Of a stretch of 64,000 nucleotides of DNA, positions 53,866-61,071 are shown piece by piece. A program made the translations under genes and the position numbers. Location of the stretch: contig CAVURC010000007.1 in NCBI GenBank assembly GCA_963743825.1, positions 1 to 64,000 on the forward strand. Direction: 5' to 3'. Origin of the DNA: Sva-07 sp963743825 (GTDB lineage: Bacteria; Actinomycetota; Acidimicrobiia; Acidimicrobiales; Ilumatobacteraceae). The notes beneath the pieces are model-generated. The model saw only the letters and a program-made list of their open reading frames with translations, was not told where the DNA came from and ran no database searches. The number at the start of each line of letters is the position of its first letter. Within the stretch, counting starts at the first letter, position 1.

Positions 53866-54176
53866 TCAGCGGTAGGGGTCGTTGGGGCCGAGGGGTTCGT
53901 CCCACCAGTCGGCGGGGACGTGGTTGCCTGCCAGTCGGGATCGGGGTAGATGCAGTCGACCGGGCAGACGGGCAGGCACTTGTCGCAGCCGCTGCACAGC
54001 TCGGGGATGATGATCACGTCGGCGCCGTGGTTGAAGATCGCACCGAAATGCGGCGGGCAGTGCCGCAGGCAGGCATCGCAGTTGATGCACTCGGACATCT
54101 CGATGCGCAGCGGGACGTTCTGCCACTTGTCGTTGCGGGCCCGCAGCGAGATGCGCTCGTCACGGGTGCCGGCCAT
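53866..54176 (-). CDS. Ferredoxin, 2x[4Fe-4S] type (frameshifted once)
   Basis: Low-potential electron carrier of about 103 residues. Two cluster motifs: CINCDACLRHCPPHFGAIF (CxxCxxCxxxCP) and CSGCDKCLPVCPVDCIYPDP. The N-terminal ~27 residues are basic. After a break near 53930 the tail reads NHVPADWWDEPLGPNDPYR, the familiar ending of actinobacterial 4Fe-4S ferredoxins. TACGAT lies eight bases before the ATG. Divergent from the TetR gene; a perfect 20-base palindrome in between overlaps its -35 region, so it is probably the TetR target. Confidence 0.82.
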
Positions 54177-54184
54177 CGCCGCAG

Positions 54185-54190
54185 ATCGTA
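54185..54190 (-). promoter_or_regulatory. Probable -10 box of ferredoxin gene
   Basis: TACGAT on the minus strand, eight bases before the ATG at 54176; the palindrome at 54209-54228 covers the -35 region 18 bases away. Confidence 0.5.
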
Positions 54191-54208
54191 CCCCGCACCG
54201 CTGCGCCG

Positions 54209-54228
54209 TCTTGACCCGCGGGTCAAGA
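54209..54228. promoter_or_regulatory. Perfect 20-base palindrome, candidate TetR operator
   Basis: TCTTGACCCGCGGGTCAAGA reads identically on both strands. It lies between the divergent ferredoxin and TetR genes, 18 bases from the TetR GTG, and contains TTGACC facing both ways. Size and placement are typical of a TetR operator controlling itself and its neighbour. Confidence 0.6.
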
Positions 54229-54245
54229 TCGGTTGGACTGTCGGC

Positions 54246-54875
54246 GTGACGAACCCCGGCGCCCTCGAACGCGCAGCGCCGAACGACGACCGCCAACACA
54301 CCGAACACGGTCTCGAACGCAAGCAGCAACTGCTCGATGCCGCCGCCGAACTCTTCGCCGACCGGGGCTACGCGGCGACGCGCATCGCCGACATCTGCGC
54401 GGCAGCCGGCGTCGCCAAGGGGCTCTTCTACTGGTACTTCCCGACCAAGGGAGCGCTGTTCGCCGAGCTCGTTCGAACCATGCGGCTCCGGCTGCGACGC
54501 GCTCAGGGCGCTGCGCTCGACCCAGCGGCCGACGCGGTCACGCGCATCGCCAACGGAGCCGAAGCGAGCGTGCGATTCATGGCCGACCATGCTGCCTACT
54601 TCGCTTTGCTCGACGTGGAGCGCACCGACCCGGATGTCGCCGACGTGCTCGACGAAGGTGCCGGCGTGTACCTCGACGACGTGCGACGCCTCGTGGAGGA
54701 GGGTCAACGAGCGGGCCACATCGCAGATGCACCGTCGAGCCTCGTCGCCGTCGGCGTGCTCGGCGCCGTGTCGTCGTTCTCCAACTCCTACCGCAACGGT
54801 CGCCTCGGCGACGACGTCACCGTCGACGATCTCGCAGCGTTCGTCCGACGGTGGGTTGCGAGCGCCCTGAAATGA
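54246..54875 (+). CDS. TetR family transcriptional regulator
   Basis: Intact 209-residue repressor. N-terminal DNA-binding domain: LLDAAAELFADRGYAATRIA, ICAAAGVAKGLFYWYFPTKG (recognition helix with FYWYF) and LFAELVRTM. The C-terminal ligand domain is all helix (EASVRFMADHAAYFALLDVE). The ligand is unknown; FYWYFPTKGALF is common in regulators of fatty-acid or aromatic degradation genes. GTG start at 54246 follows the palindromic operator by 17 bases. It diverges from the ferredoxin gene, its probable target, and is followed by a GAGACG-type repeat. Confidence 0.9.
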   Translation: MTNPGALERAAPNDDRQHTEHGLERKQQLLDAAAELFADRGYAATRIADICAAAGVAKGLFYWYFPTKGALFAELVRTMRLRLRRAQGAALDPAADAVTRIANGAEASVRFMADHAAYFALLDVERTDPDVADVLDEGAGVYLDDVRRLVEEGQRAGHIADAPSSLVAVGVLGAVSSFSNSYRNGRLGDDVTVDDLAAFVRRWVASALK

Positions 54876-54913
54876 GACGCTGAAGTGAGACGCGGAGTCT
54901 GACCCCGCGTCTC
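54872..54913 (+). repeat. GGGTC-n-GACCC palindrome, GAGACG type
   Basis: Hairpin GAGACGCGGAGTC-T-GACCCCGCGTCTC (54887-54913, one mismatch), preceded by a partial unit ATGAGACGC at 54873. Lies between the convergent TetR and HD-GYP stops, the same context as at 12.05 and 60.5 kb. Confidence 0.7.
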
Positions 54914-54925
54914 ATCTGGGTTCGC

Positions 54926-56656
54926 TCAGCGGAGTTCGTCGGCCAATTCGGGGTGGCGGGCGATCATCACCTTGACGAAGGCGTCGACGAGGTCGGGTTG
55001 GAACTGCGAGCCCGACCCCGACATGACGAAGCGCACCGACTCGGCGAGATTCCATTCACGCTTGTAGACCCGGCGCGTCGCCAGTGAGTCGAAGACGTCG
55101 GCGATCGCGACGATGCGACCCGCCAGTGGAATCGCCAACCCGTTGAGACCGTTCGGATAGCCCGAGCCGTCCCACCACTCGTGGTGTGACCACGCTGCCT
55201 CGGCGGCCAGTGAGAAGAGTTCCGTGGACACCCCGCTGAGCAGTCGCCGGCCGAGCACCGTGTGCTGCTTGACCTCGTGGTACTCCTCGACCGTGAGCGG
55301 GCCCGGCTTGAGCAGCACCGTGTCGGACACGGCAACCTTGCCGATGTCGTGCAGGCGCGCCGCGAGCCGCAGCCGCTCGCACCATTCGGGTTGCTGGCCG
55401 ATCGCATGGCCGATTTCGGCAGCGAGGTCACCAACGGCGCTGGTGTGCTTGGTGGTGTTGCCACCACGGAACTCGGCCAGCGCAGCGACCCGCTCGAACG
55501 CCTCGAGGTGGTAGGCGTCGACGTCGGCATGGTTCGCGGCATAGTCGGCGACCAGCCCGGTGGTCTTCAGACGTGTGATCTCCGCGAGTTGGCGAGCGGT
55601 CTCGTTGTCGTGAGCGACCTGGACGGTACGCAGCCGCAGATCCGCTGCGTCGTTGAAGATCTCCCGATGCAGGGCGAAGTGGCGCTCGCGGTGCTCGAGC
55701 GCCTCGGCGTGGCGACCGGCCTGCTTGTAGGCGATCGCCAGAAGATCGTGCACCTCGAGTTCGAGTTCGCGATGGTCGGTGCGGTCGGCGAGGTCGAGGG
55801 CGGCGAGCAGCGTGGCGATCGCAGTGTCGAGCTGTCCACTTCGCAGCGCGACGCGCCCCTCCGACACCATGACACCGAGCTGCTCGGTGGGGCTGAGGTG
55901 GTCGCCGTCGATCGACCTCGTGTCCCAATCCTGGCGAGCCTCCGCAAAACACGCCGCTGCGGCGTCGTGATCGGCCAGACCGACGTGCGCTTCGGCGAGG
56001 TCGGCGAGGAGGCTCCCCACGAGCTGCGGGGCGTGGACCCGGGCCAACTCGACCGCTCGGCGCCCGAGGTTGACCGCCTCGACATGTTGCCCGCGACGTC
56101 CGCGAATGCGGGCGAGGTTGCCCAGGACCATGGCGTCGACGTCGGGTCGGTTCAACGGTTCGTTGACCGCCAGGGCGTTCTCGTAGGTGCTGATCGCTCG
56201 GCCGTAGTCGGCCATCGACTGGTAGATCGCAGCGATCGAGTGGAGGATCCGGCCCTCGTCGATGGCGTGATCGGTTGCCCGATAGATCTGCAAGGCCTGG
56301 AGACAGTGATCCAGCGCGCCGGGATAGTTGCTGGCCTGGTAGTAGACGACGCCGATCAGATGGAGCGACCATGCGAGCGTGAGGCTGATCTCGTTGGGTT
56401 CCGAGAGCTCGACCGCTTCGGACGCGAGGGCGAATGCGTACTCGGTGCGCCCTCGCTGATGGGCGATGGCTGCGAGCTGATAGAGCGCTTCGGCTTCGGT
56501 CTCGCGGAGGTGGTGGGCACGCGACAGCACGCGTGCGTCGAGCGCGAGTTGCCGAGCCCGGTCGGCGTCGTCCGCCCGACACGACGCCGACTCGTCCAAC
56601 AGCAAACGGACCTGCTGCTGTTCGATCGTCAGTTCCGCCGTCGTGGTCTTCTGCAC
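54926..56656 (-). CDS. TPR-HD-GYP phosphodiesterase
   Basis: Intact 576-residue cytoplasmic protein. Residues about 20-380 are TPR-like helical repeats (ALYQLAAIAHQRGRTEYAFA, IGVVYYQASNYPGALDHCLQ, IAAIYQSMADYGRAISTYEN). The C-terminal ~190 residues are HD-GYP: NTTKHTSAVGDLAAEIGHAI, LRLAARLHDIGKVAVSD, KQHTVLGRRLLSG, HHEWWDGSGYPNGLNG with the GYP triad, AGRIVAIADVFDSLATRR. All metal ligands are present, so cyclic-di-GMP hydrolysis is likely. No receiver or membrane helix; the TPR domain is the presumed input. GTG at 56656 has GAGGA about eight bases upstream. Confidence 0.88.
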   Translation of the reverse strand: MQKTTTAELTIEQQQVRLLLDESASCRADDADRARQLALDARVLSRAHHLRETEAEALYQLAAIAHQRGRTEYAFALASEAVELSEPNEISLTLAWSLHLIGVVYYQASNYPGALDHCLQALQIYRATDHAIDEGRILHSIAAIYQSMADYGRAISTYENALAVNEPLNRPDVDAMVLGNLARIRGRRGQHVEAVNLGRRAVELARVHAPQLVGSLLADLAEAHVGLADHDAAAACFAEARQDWDTRSIDGDHLSPTEQLGVMVSEGRVALRSGQLDTAIATLLAALDLADRTDHRELELEVHDLLAIAYKQAGRHAEALEHRERHFALHREIFNDAADLRLRTVQVAHDNETARQLAEITRLKTTGLVADYAANHADVDAYHLEAFERVAALAEFRGGNTTKHTSAVGDLAAEIGHAIGQQPEWCERLRLAARLHDIGKVAVSDTVLLKPGPLTVEEYHEVKQHTVLGRRLLSGVSTELFSLAAEAAWSHHEWWDGSGYPNGLNGLAIPLAGRIVAIADVFDSLATRRVYKREWNLAESVRFVMSGSGSQFQPDLVDAFVKVMIARHPELADELR

Positions 56657-56788
56657 CAGTTGTCCTCGCTCACGTGGCCCTGACCCATGGCCGGGCAACT
56701 GACAGTAACCCGCGGCGCATCCGGCAGGCGAGGGAACGCGCCGATCTTGAACAACATCAGACCGCGAGCGAGCGCCGACCACGGTGCG

Positions 56789-56794
56789 TATTCT
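56789..56794 (+). promoter_or_regulatory. Probable -10 box of M48 protease gene
   Basis: TATTCT, the closest match to consensus in the window, ten bases before the ATG at 56805. Confidence 0.45.
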
Positions 56795-56804
56795 GACCAC
56801 CGCT

Positions 56805-57698
56805 ATGCGAGCACACCGAGGCGCCCGACGCGTCGACCGTGGCGCGATCTGGGCGTTCACGCCCGTCGTTGCGATCATCCCGTTCAGCCTGCTCGCGCTG
56901 TTCGTGATCTGGCTGCCGATCGGCTGGGCCACCGCACTGTCCTTCTGGTGGTTCGTCCTGGCCTTCCTGGTGGCCGGACTCGGGCTGTTCGTGCGACCGA
57001 TCCAGGTCCTGGTACTCACTCCCCTGCTCGGCGCCCGGCGGCCGACGCCCGGCGAAGCGGCCGTCATCGAACCGCTGTGGGCACGGATCGCGCAGGCCAA
57101 CGACCTCCCTCCCAGCCGGTTCGTCGTGCGCGTCCTCCCGTCCGACGAACTGAACGCGTTCGCCTGCGGTGGACATCTCGTCGTCGTCACGACCTATGCC
57201 GTCGACGAACTGTCGCAGGGGCAGTTGCGTGGCGTGCTGGCCCACGAGTTGAGCCACCACCTCGGGTTGCACACCGTGGCGATCACCATCGGTCACTGGC
57301 TGTCGGCGCCGGTCGTGCTCCTGGCTCGCGTCGGGTTCTTCCTGGAGAACGTCGCCCATGCCGCTGCCGGGAGTTTCGGGCGGGAATCGCCGCTGATCTC
57401 GGCGGTCGGCAACGTCATTGCGGCCGTCATCAACGGGGTCTCGTGGATCTTCACGGCCGCATTGCGCGGGAGCGACGCGCTCGCCAACCTGGTCGGGCAC
57501 GCGTCGGAGTACGAGGCGGATCGACGCGCCGTTCGCATGGGGTTCGGGCGCGAGCTCGCGAGTGCACTGCGCCAACTCCTCGCGGGAGGGTCCGGAGGAC
57601 GCCCGATCGGCTGGCGGGCCCGGCTCGGCGCATCACATCCTCCGGCGCGAACCCGCGTGGCTCGCATCGAGGCGCTGATGCGCCACCCCGCCCGCTGA
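56805..57698 (+). CDS. M48 family metalloprotease
   Basis: Intact 297-residue membrane zinc protease, HtpX/Ste24-like. Two N-terminal helices (WAFTPVVAIIPFSLLALFVI, then LSFWWFVLAFLVAGLGLFV), zinc motif HExxH in GVLAHELSHHLGLHT, third ligand Glu in HASEYEADRRAVRMGFG, and a C-terminal LGASHPPARTRVARIEALM as in the family. Probably degrades damaged membrane proteins. An in-frame GTG at 56784 would lie upstream of the -10 box, so ATG 56805 is preferred. It converges with the YbaK gene with one base between stops. Confidence 0.88.
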   Translation: MRAHRGARRVDRGAIWAFTPVVAIIPFSLLALFVIWLPIGWATALSFWWFVLAFLVAGLGLFVRPIQVLVLTPLLGARRPTPGEAAVIEPLWARIAQANDLPPSRFVVRVLPSDELNAFACGGHLVVVTTYAVDELSQGQLRGVLAHELSHHLGLHTVAITIGHWLSAPVVLLARVGFFLENVAHAAAGSFGRESPLISAVGNVIAAVINGVSWIFTAALRGSDALANLVGHASEYEADRRAVRMGFGRELASALRQLLAGGSGGRPIGWRARLGASHPPARTRVARIEALMRHPAR

Positions 57699-57699
57699 C

Positions 57700-58176
57700 T
57701 CATGCAGTAGTCGGGGCGGTGATCGGGGCCACGATGGCGTCGAGCACATCGACCAGGTCGCCCGGAGCGAGACCGATGTCCAGCCCGCGCTTACCACCGC
57801 TCACATAGACCACGTCGAACAGTTCGGCCGACTCGTCGACCACGGTGCGCAACGGCCGGCGCTGGCCGATCGGGCTGATCCCACCGACGATGTAGCCCGA
57901 CGAGCGTTCGGCGCGCGCCGGCTCGCACATCACCGCCTTCTTCGCCCCGACGGCAGCGGCCACACGCTTCATCGAGAGCTGGCAGCTCACGGGCACGACC
58001 GCCACGACCAGCTCGTCGTCGGCGACGACCACGAGTGTCTTGAACACCTGGTCGTGATCGAGGCCGAGCGCAACGGCGGCCTCTCGACCGAAGTCGCGGA
58101 GATCCTCACCGCGTTCGTACTCGTGGATCGTGTAGGCGATCCCGGCGGCATCGAGGGCCACGACTGCAGGCGTCAC
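57700..58176 (-). CDS. ybaK: YbaK-type aminoacyl-tRNA deacylase
   Basis: Intact 158-residue editing enzyme that hydrolyses Cys-tRNA(Pro). Family marks: AAGIAYTIHEYERG, FGREAAVALGLDHDQVFKTLVV with the functional Lys, VPVSCQLSMKRVAAAVGAKKAVM and YIVGGISPIGQRRPLRTVVD with the GxxSP loop. Start chosen at GTG 58176 (VTPAVVALDAAG) because TACAGT lies seven bases upstream; a GTG at 58200 would lie before the promoter. The divergent thioesterase gene starts 61 bases away. Confidence 0.88.
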   Translation of the reverse strand: MTPAVVALDAAGIAYTIHEYERGEDLRDFGREAAVALGLDHDQVFKTLVVVADDELVVAVVPVSCQLSMKRVAAAVGAKKAVMCEPARAERSSGYIVGGISPIGQRRPLRTVVDESAELFDVVYVSGGKRGLDIGLAPGDLVDVLDAIVAPITAPTTA

Positions 58177-58183
58177 GGCCACG

Positions 58184-58189
58184 ACTGTA
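58184..58189 (-). promoter_or_regulatory. Probable -10 box of ybaK
   Basis: TACAGT on the minus strand, seven bases before GTG 58176. Confidence 0.5.
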
Positions 58190-58224
58190 GAACCCGCCAC
58201 GAATGTGGGACTCCGTCGCGCTTG

Positions 58225-58230
58225 TAAGGT
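58225..58230 (+). promoter_or_regulatory. Probable -10 box of thioesterase gene
   Basis: TAAGGT, preceded by TTG, six bases before the GTG at 58237. Confidence 0.5.
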
Positions 58231-58236
58231 CGGCGC

Positions 58237-58680
58237 GTGCGTCTCTCCGCCGATCCGTCGAGGTCACCCGATGACTACGAGTATCGCCACCAGATCCGTG
58301 TCCGTTTCGTCGAGACCGACGCGATGGGCATCGTGCATCACAGCAACTACCTGCACTACTTCGAAGAGACGCGCGTCGAGTACCTCCGCCACGTCGGACA
58401 CCCGTTCACCGAGTGGCGCGAGGCCGGATTGGAGTCGCCCGTGCTGGAGTCGTTCGTGCAGTACCGCCAGCCGCTCGAGTTCGACGAGTTGATCACGGTG
58501 CACCTGTCGCTCGCCGAGGTGACGCGGGCGACGTTCCAGATGGCCTACCTCGTCACGGTCGACGACGCCGACGGCGTGCCGGGCGTTCGGGCGACCGGCG
58601 TGACCGTGCACGGGTGCGTCACCACGGCTGGTCGCCCGACGCGCCTGCCGGCGTGGCTCACCGCCATGGCTCGACACTGA
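58237..58680 (+). CDS. Acyl-CoA thioesterase, 4HBT/YbgC-like hotdog protein
   Basis: Intact 147-residue hotdog-fold thioesterase. Active-site region VRFVETDAMGIVHHSNYLHYFEETRVEYLRH carries the catalytic Asp and the His-x-x-Tyr of the YbgC/4HBT group (given here by its parts: ETDAMGIVHHSNY then FEETRVEYLR). FVQYRQPLEFDELITVH and VTVDDADGVPGVRA form the sheet. Hydrolyses acyl-CoA esters; chain length unknown. GTG at 58237 is leaderless. Precedes the OB-fold/thiolase pair, so a shared role in acyl-CoA metabolism is plausible. Confidence 0.85.
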   Translation: MRLSADPSRSPDDYEYRHQIRVRFVETDAMGIVHHSNYLHYFEETRVEYLRHVGHPFTEWREAGLESPVLESFVQYRQPLEFDELITVHLSLAEVTRATFQMAYLVTVDDADGVPGVRATGVTVHGCVTTAGRPTRLPAWLTAMARH

Positions 58681-58744
58681 CGAATCGGCACGTTCGCCCG
58701 GCACCATGCGACGGTTCGGGTCGTCGCACGGAGACGGGGATCGG

Positions 58745-58750
58745 TACGTT
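58745..58750 (+). promoter_or_regulatory. Probable -10 box of OB-fold protein gene
   Basis: TACGTT, seven bases before the ATG at 58758. Confidence 0.5.
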
Positions 58751-58757
58751 TCGAGGC

Positions 58758-59168
58758 ATGGCTGACACTGCTGCTCCGACCCGCGTCCCGTTGGTCGACT
58801 ACCTCGTACTCGACGACGGCGATCCCCACCTGGTGGCCAACGAGTGCACGAACTGCGGGGCCCGATTCTTCGACCGTCGCAACGCCTGCGCCGCATGCTT
58901 CCAGACCGAGTTCCGCATCGTCGACATCGCCACCGAGGGCGAACTGCGCACGTTCACGATCGTGGCGTTCGCTGCGCCCGGCGTCGAGGTGCCGTTCGTC
59001 TCCGGCGTGATCGACTGTGATGGCACGAGCGTGCGCGGCAACCTGCGCAACGTCGAGCCCGATGCCGATCACGTCCACACCGGCATGCGTGTCCACCTCG
59101 TCACCTACTCGCTCGGCACCGACGACCACGGCACCGAAGCCATCGGCTTCGCCTTCGAACCCGCCTAG
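58758..59168 (+). CDS. Zn-ribbon/OB-fold acyl-CoA-associated protein (DUF35 family)
   Basis: Intact 136-residue DUF35 protein: N-terminal helix, a rubredoxin-like zinc ribbon (NECTNCGARFFDRRNACAAC, two CxxC), then an OB-fold (EGELRTFTIVAFAAPG to VHLVTYSLG). Such proteins act as partner chains for thiolases, aldolases and MaoC-type enzymes, for example ChsH2 with Ltp2 in steroid side-chain loss; the thiolase gene directly downstream fits. After the TAG stop the same frame stays open for another 35 codons of acidic sequence. Confidence 0.88.
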   Translation: MADTAAPTRVPLVDYLVLDDGDPHLVANECTNCGARFFDRRNACAACFQTEFRIVDIATEGELRTFTIVAFAAPGVEVPFVSGVIDCDGTSVRGNLRNVEPDADHVHTGMRVHLVTYSLGTDDHGTEAIGFAFEPA

Positions 59169-59295
59169 CACCCACGACCGACAACGACAGAAGAACTGAC
59201 CAAGACCGCCGAGGAAAGCGCCAGCGACGAGGCGGACGAGGCCGACCTGACGTACCCAACCACCGACTGGCCGTGAGGCCGAGACAGGAAAAACA
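59169..59295 (+). other. Spacer with in-frame open extension
   Basis: Gap between the OB-fold and thiolase genes. From the TAG at 59166 the same frame runs open to the TGA at 59274 with the acidic text TEELTKTAEESASDEADEAD then LTYPTTDWP. No start codon of its own. It could be a remnant of a longer C-terminus or a read-through tail. AGGA near the end is the thiolase ribosome site. Confidence 0.4.
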
Positions 59296-60495
59296 GTGAC
59301 TGAGATCTGGATCCTCGGGATCAACATGACCAAGTTCGGCAAGCACACCGACCGCGACGTCGTCGACCTCGCGTCGGAGGCCGTGATGGCCGCGCTCGCC
59401 GACGGCGGGGTGACCATGGCCGACATGGGCGTGATGGCCGCCGGCAACCTCATGGGATCGGGTGGCATCGGCCAGCAGATCCAGAAGCAGGTCGGCCAGA
59501 CCGGTATCCCGGTCTACAACGTGTCGAACGCCTGCGCCACCGGCGCCACCGCGCTGCGCACGGCGATCATGTCGATCAAGGCCGGCGAGTCCGACATGGG
59601 TCTCGCGGTCGGCGTCGAGAAGCTGGCCGGGGTCGGTCTGCTCGGCGGCGGCGGCCGAGCGAAGAAGGACGGCCACGAGTGGGAACCGCAGGGCCGCTTC
59701 GGCGCCGTCGGCCCCACCGATGGGCGGATCGGCACCGACACGATGCCGGGCGTGTTCGCCCAGGTCGGTATCGAGTACGACCACAAGTACGGCGGTGCCG
59801 ACTTCGAGCTGTTCGCCAAGATCTCCGAGAAGAACCACGCCCACTCGACGCTCAATCCGCTGGCGGCGTACTCGAAGCGCTTCACGCTCGAGGAGATCAT
59901 GGGCGACATGATGATCGCCTACCCGAACACCCGCCCGATGTGCTCGGCCAACTGCGACGGCGCAGCGGCGGCGGTCGTCGTGAGCGGCGAGAAGCTCAAG
60001 ACGCTGTCACTCGAACAGCAGCGACGTGCGGTGAAGGTGTCGGCGTCGGTCCTCACGTCCGACCCGTGGCAGGAGGCCTGCCAGGTGCTCCCCGACGTCA
60101 ACACCCTGACCCGCAATGCGGCCAAGACGGCCTACGAGCAGGCCGGCATCGGGCCGGAGGATCTCGACCTCGTCGAACTCCACGACTGCTTCGCGACAGC
60201 CGAGTTGGTGCACTACGACAACCTCGGCCTCTGCGAGGAGGGCGGCGCCGTCGACTTCTTCAACTCGGGTGCACCGTGGCGCGACGGTTCACTGCCGGTC
60301 AACGTGTCGGGCGGTCTCCAGTCCAAGGGCCACCCGATCTCGGCGACCGGCATCGCCAACATCTGGGAGGTCTGCCATCACCTGCGCGGCGAGGCAGGTG
60401 ACCGTCAGATCGAAGGCGCCAAGGTCGGCCTCGCCCACGTGATCGGCCTCGGCTCGGCCTGCGGCATCCACATCCTCGAGAAGTCCGCCACCTGA
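59296..60495 (+). CDS. Thiolase-family protein (SCP2/lipid-transfer type)
   Basis: Intact 399-residue thiolase-fold enzyme. Nucleophile Cys in NVSNACATGATALRTA, the HDCFATAELVHYD block replacing the classical NEAFA, and C-terminal GGLQSKGHPISATG with the His; the GLGSACGIHIL end differs from classical CGGGM. This pattern marks non-condensing SCP2-thiolase or retro-aldolase relatives such as Ltp2, which need a DUF35 partner; the upstream gene supplies one. GTG at 59296 has AGGA about eight bases upstream. Likely cleaves an acyl-CoA, possibly from sterol or branched-chain breakdown. Confidence 0.88.
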   Translation: MTEIWILGINMTKFGKHTDRDVVDLASEAVMAALADGGVTMADMGVMAAGNLMGSGGIGQQIQKQVGQTGIPVYNVSNACATGATALRTAIMSIKAGESDMGLAVGVEKLAGVGLLGGGGRAKKDGHEWEPQGRFGAVGPTDGRIGTDTMPGVFAQVGIEYDHKYGGADFELFAKISEKNHAHSTLNPLAAYSKRFTLEEIMGDMMIAYPNTRPMCSANCDGAAAAVVVSGEKLKTLSLEQQRRAVKVSASVLTSDPWQEACQVLPDVNTLTRNAAKTAYEQAGIGPEDLDLVELHDCFATAELVHYDNLGLCEEGGAVDFFNSGAPWRDGSLPVNVSGGLQSKGHPISATGIANIWEVCHHLRGEAGDRQIEGAKVGLAHVIGLGSACGIHILEKSAT

Positions 60496-60497
60496 AC

Positions 60498-60542
60498 GAG
60501 ACGCGGGGTCTGACCCCGCGTCTCATTCACCGCGTCTCATTC
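60498..60542 (+). repeat. GGGTC-n-GACCC palindrome, GAGACG type, with extra right arm
   Basis: Perfect 13-base arms around one T (60498-60524), identical in core to the 12.05-kb copy, then a repeated CGCGTCTCATTCA. Fills the gap between the convergent thiolase and stress-protein stops. Confidence 0.75.
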
Positions 60543-61008
60543 AGCGGTTGACGGGCGGAACCACGACGACGGGGCGGTCGCAGTGGTGCACGACGTGATG
60601 GCTCGTGCTGCCGAGCGCCTGCTCGTCGCCCACGCCACGAGAGCCGACGACCACGAACGACGCGTCGAGATCACGGCCGAGGTTCAACAGCACGTCGGCC
60701 GGGCTCCCGTACACGATCTCGGCACGCCAGCGCAGCGACGGATCACCCTGCAGTGCACGGCACCACTCGGTGCGCAACAACCGCTCGATGTCGTCGCGAT
60801 GGCCCTCGGACGGCACGTGACGTCCCTCGATCACCGTCATCAACCCGAGTGCATGGAACACCGCGAGATCGAGGTCGAATGCTCGAGCGAGATCGGCGGC
60901 GAGGCCGAGCGCTCGCTGGGCGTTCGACGATCCATCGACGCCGACCACGATCGGACCCCGACGATTCCCCGTCGCAACACTCTCGGCGTCAGCGTCTTGG
61001 TTCGACAT
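60541..61008 (-). CDS. Universal stress protein (UspA family)
   Basis: Intact 155-residue UspA-like protein. N-terminal PIVVGVDGSSNAQRALGLAA, then a helix and GSPADVLLNLGRDLDASFVV, and the ATP-binding loop VVGSRGVGDEQALGSTSHHV with the G2xG9xGS/T-type pattern. Single domain, probably a dimer that binds ATP under stress. The ATG at 61008 has AAGGAGAAGG just upstream, a clear ribosome site, unlike most genes here. It diverges from the beta-CASP hydrolase gene with overlapping promoter regions. Confidence 0.9.
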   Translation of the reverse strand: MSNQDADAESVATGNRRGPIVVGVDGSSNAQRALGLAADLARAFDLDLAVFHALGLMTVIEGRHVPSEGHRDDIERLLRTEWCRALQGDPSLRWRAEIVYGSPADVLLNLGRDLDASFVVVGSRGVGDEQALGSTSHHVVHHCDRPVVVVPPVNR

Positions 61009-61058
61009 GACCTTCTCCTTCGTGCGGTCCACGACCGACCTGGCCGCCACTCTGATCC

Positions 61059-61064
61059 TAGAGT
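61059..61064 (+). promoter_or_regulatory. Probable -10 box of beta-CASP hydrolase gene
   Basis: TAGAGT, seven bases before the ATG at 61072. Confidence 0.45.
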
Positions 61065-61071
61065 CGACAGC

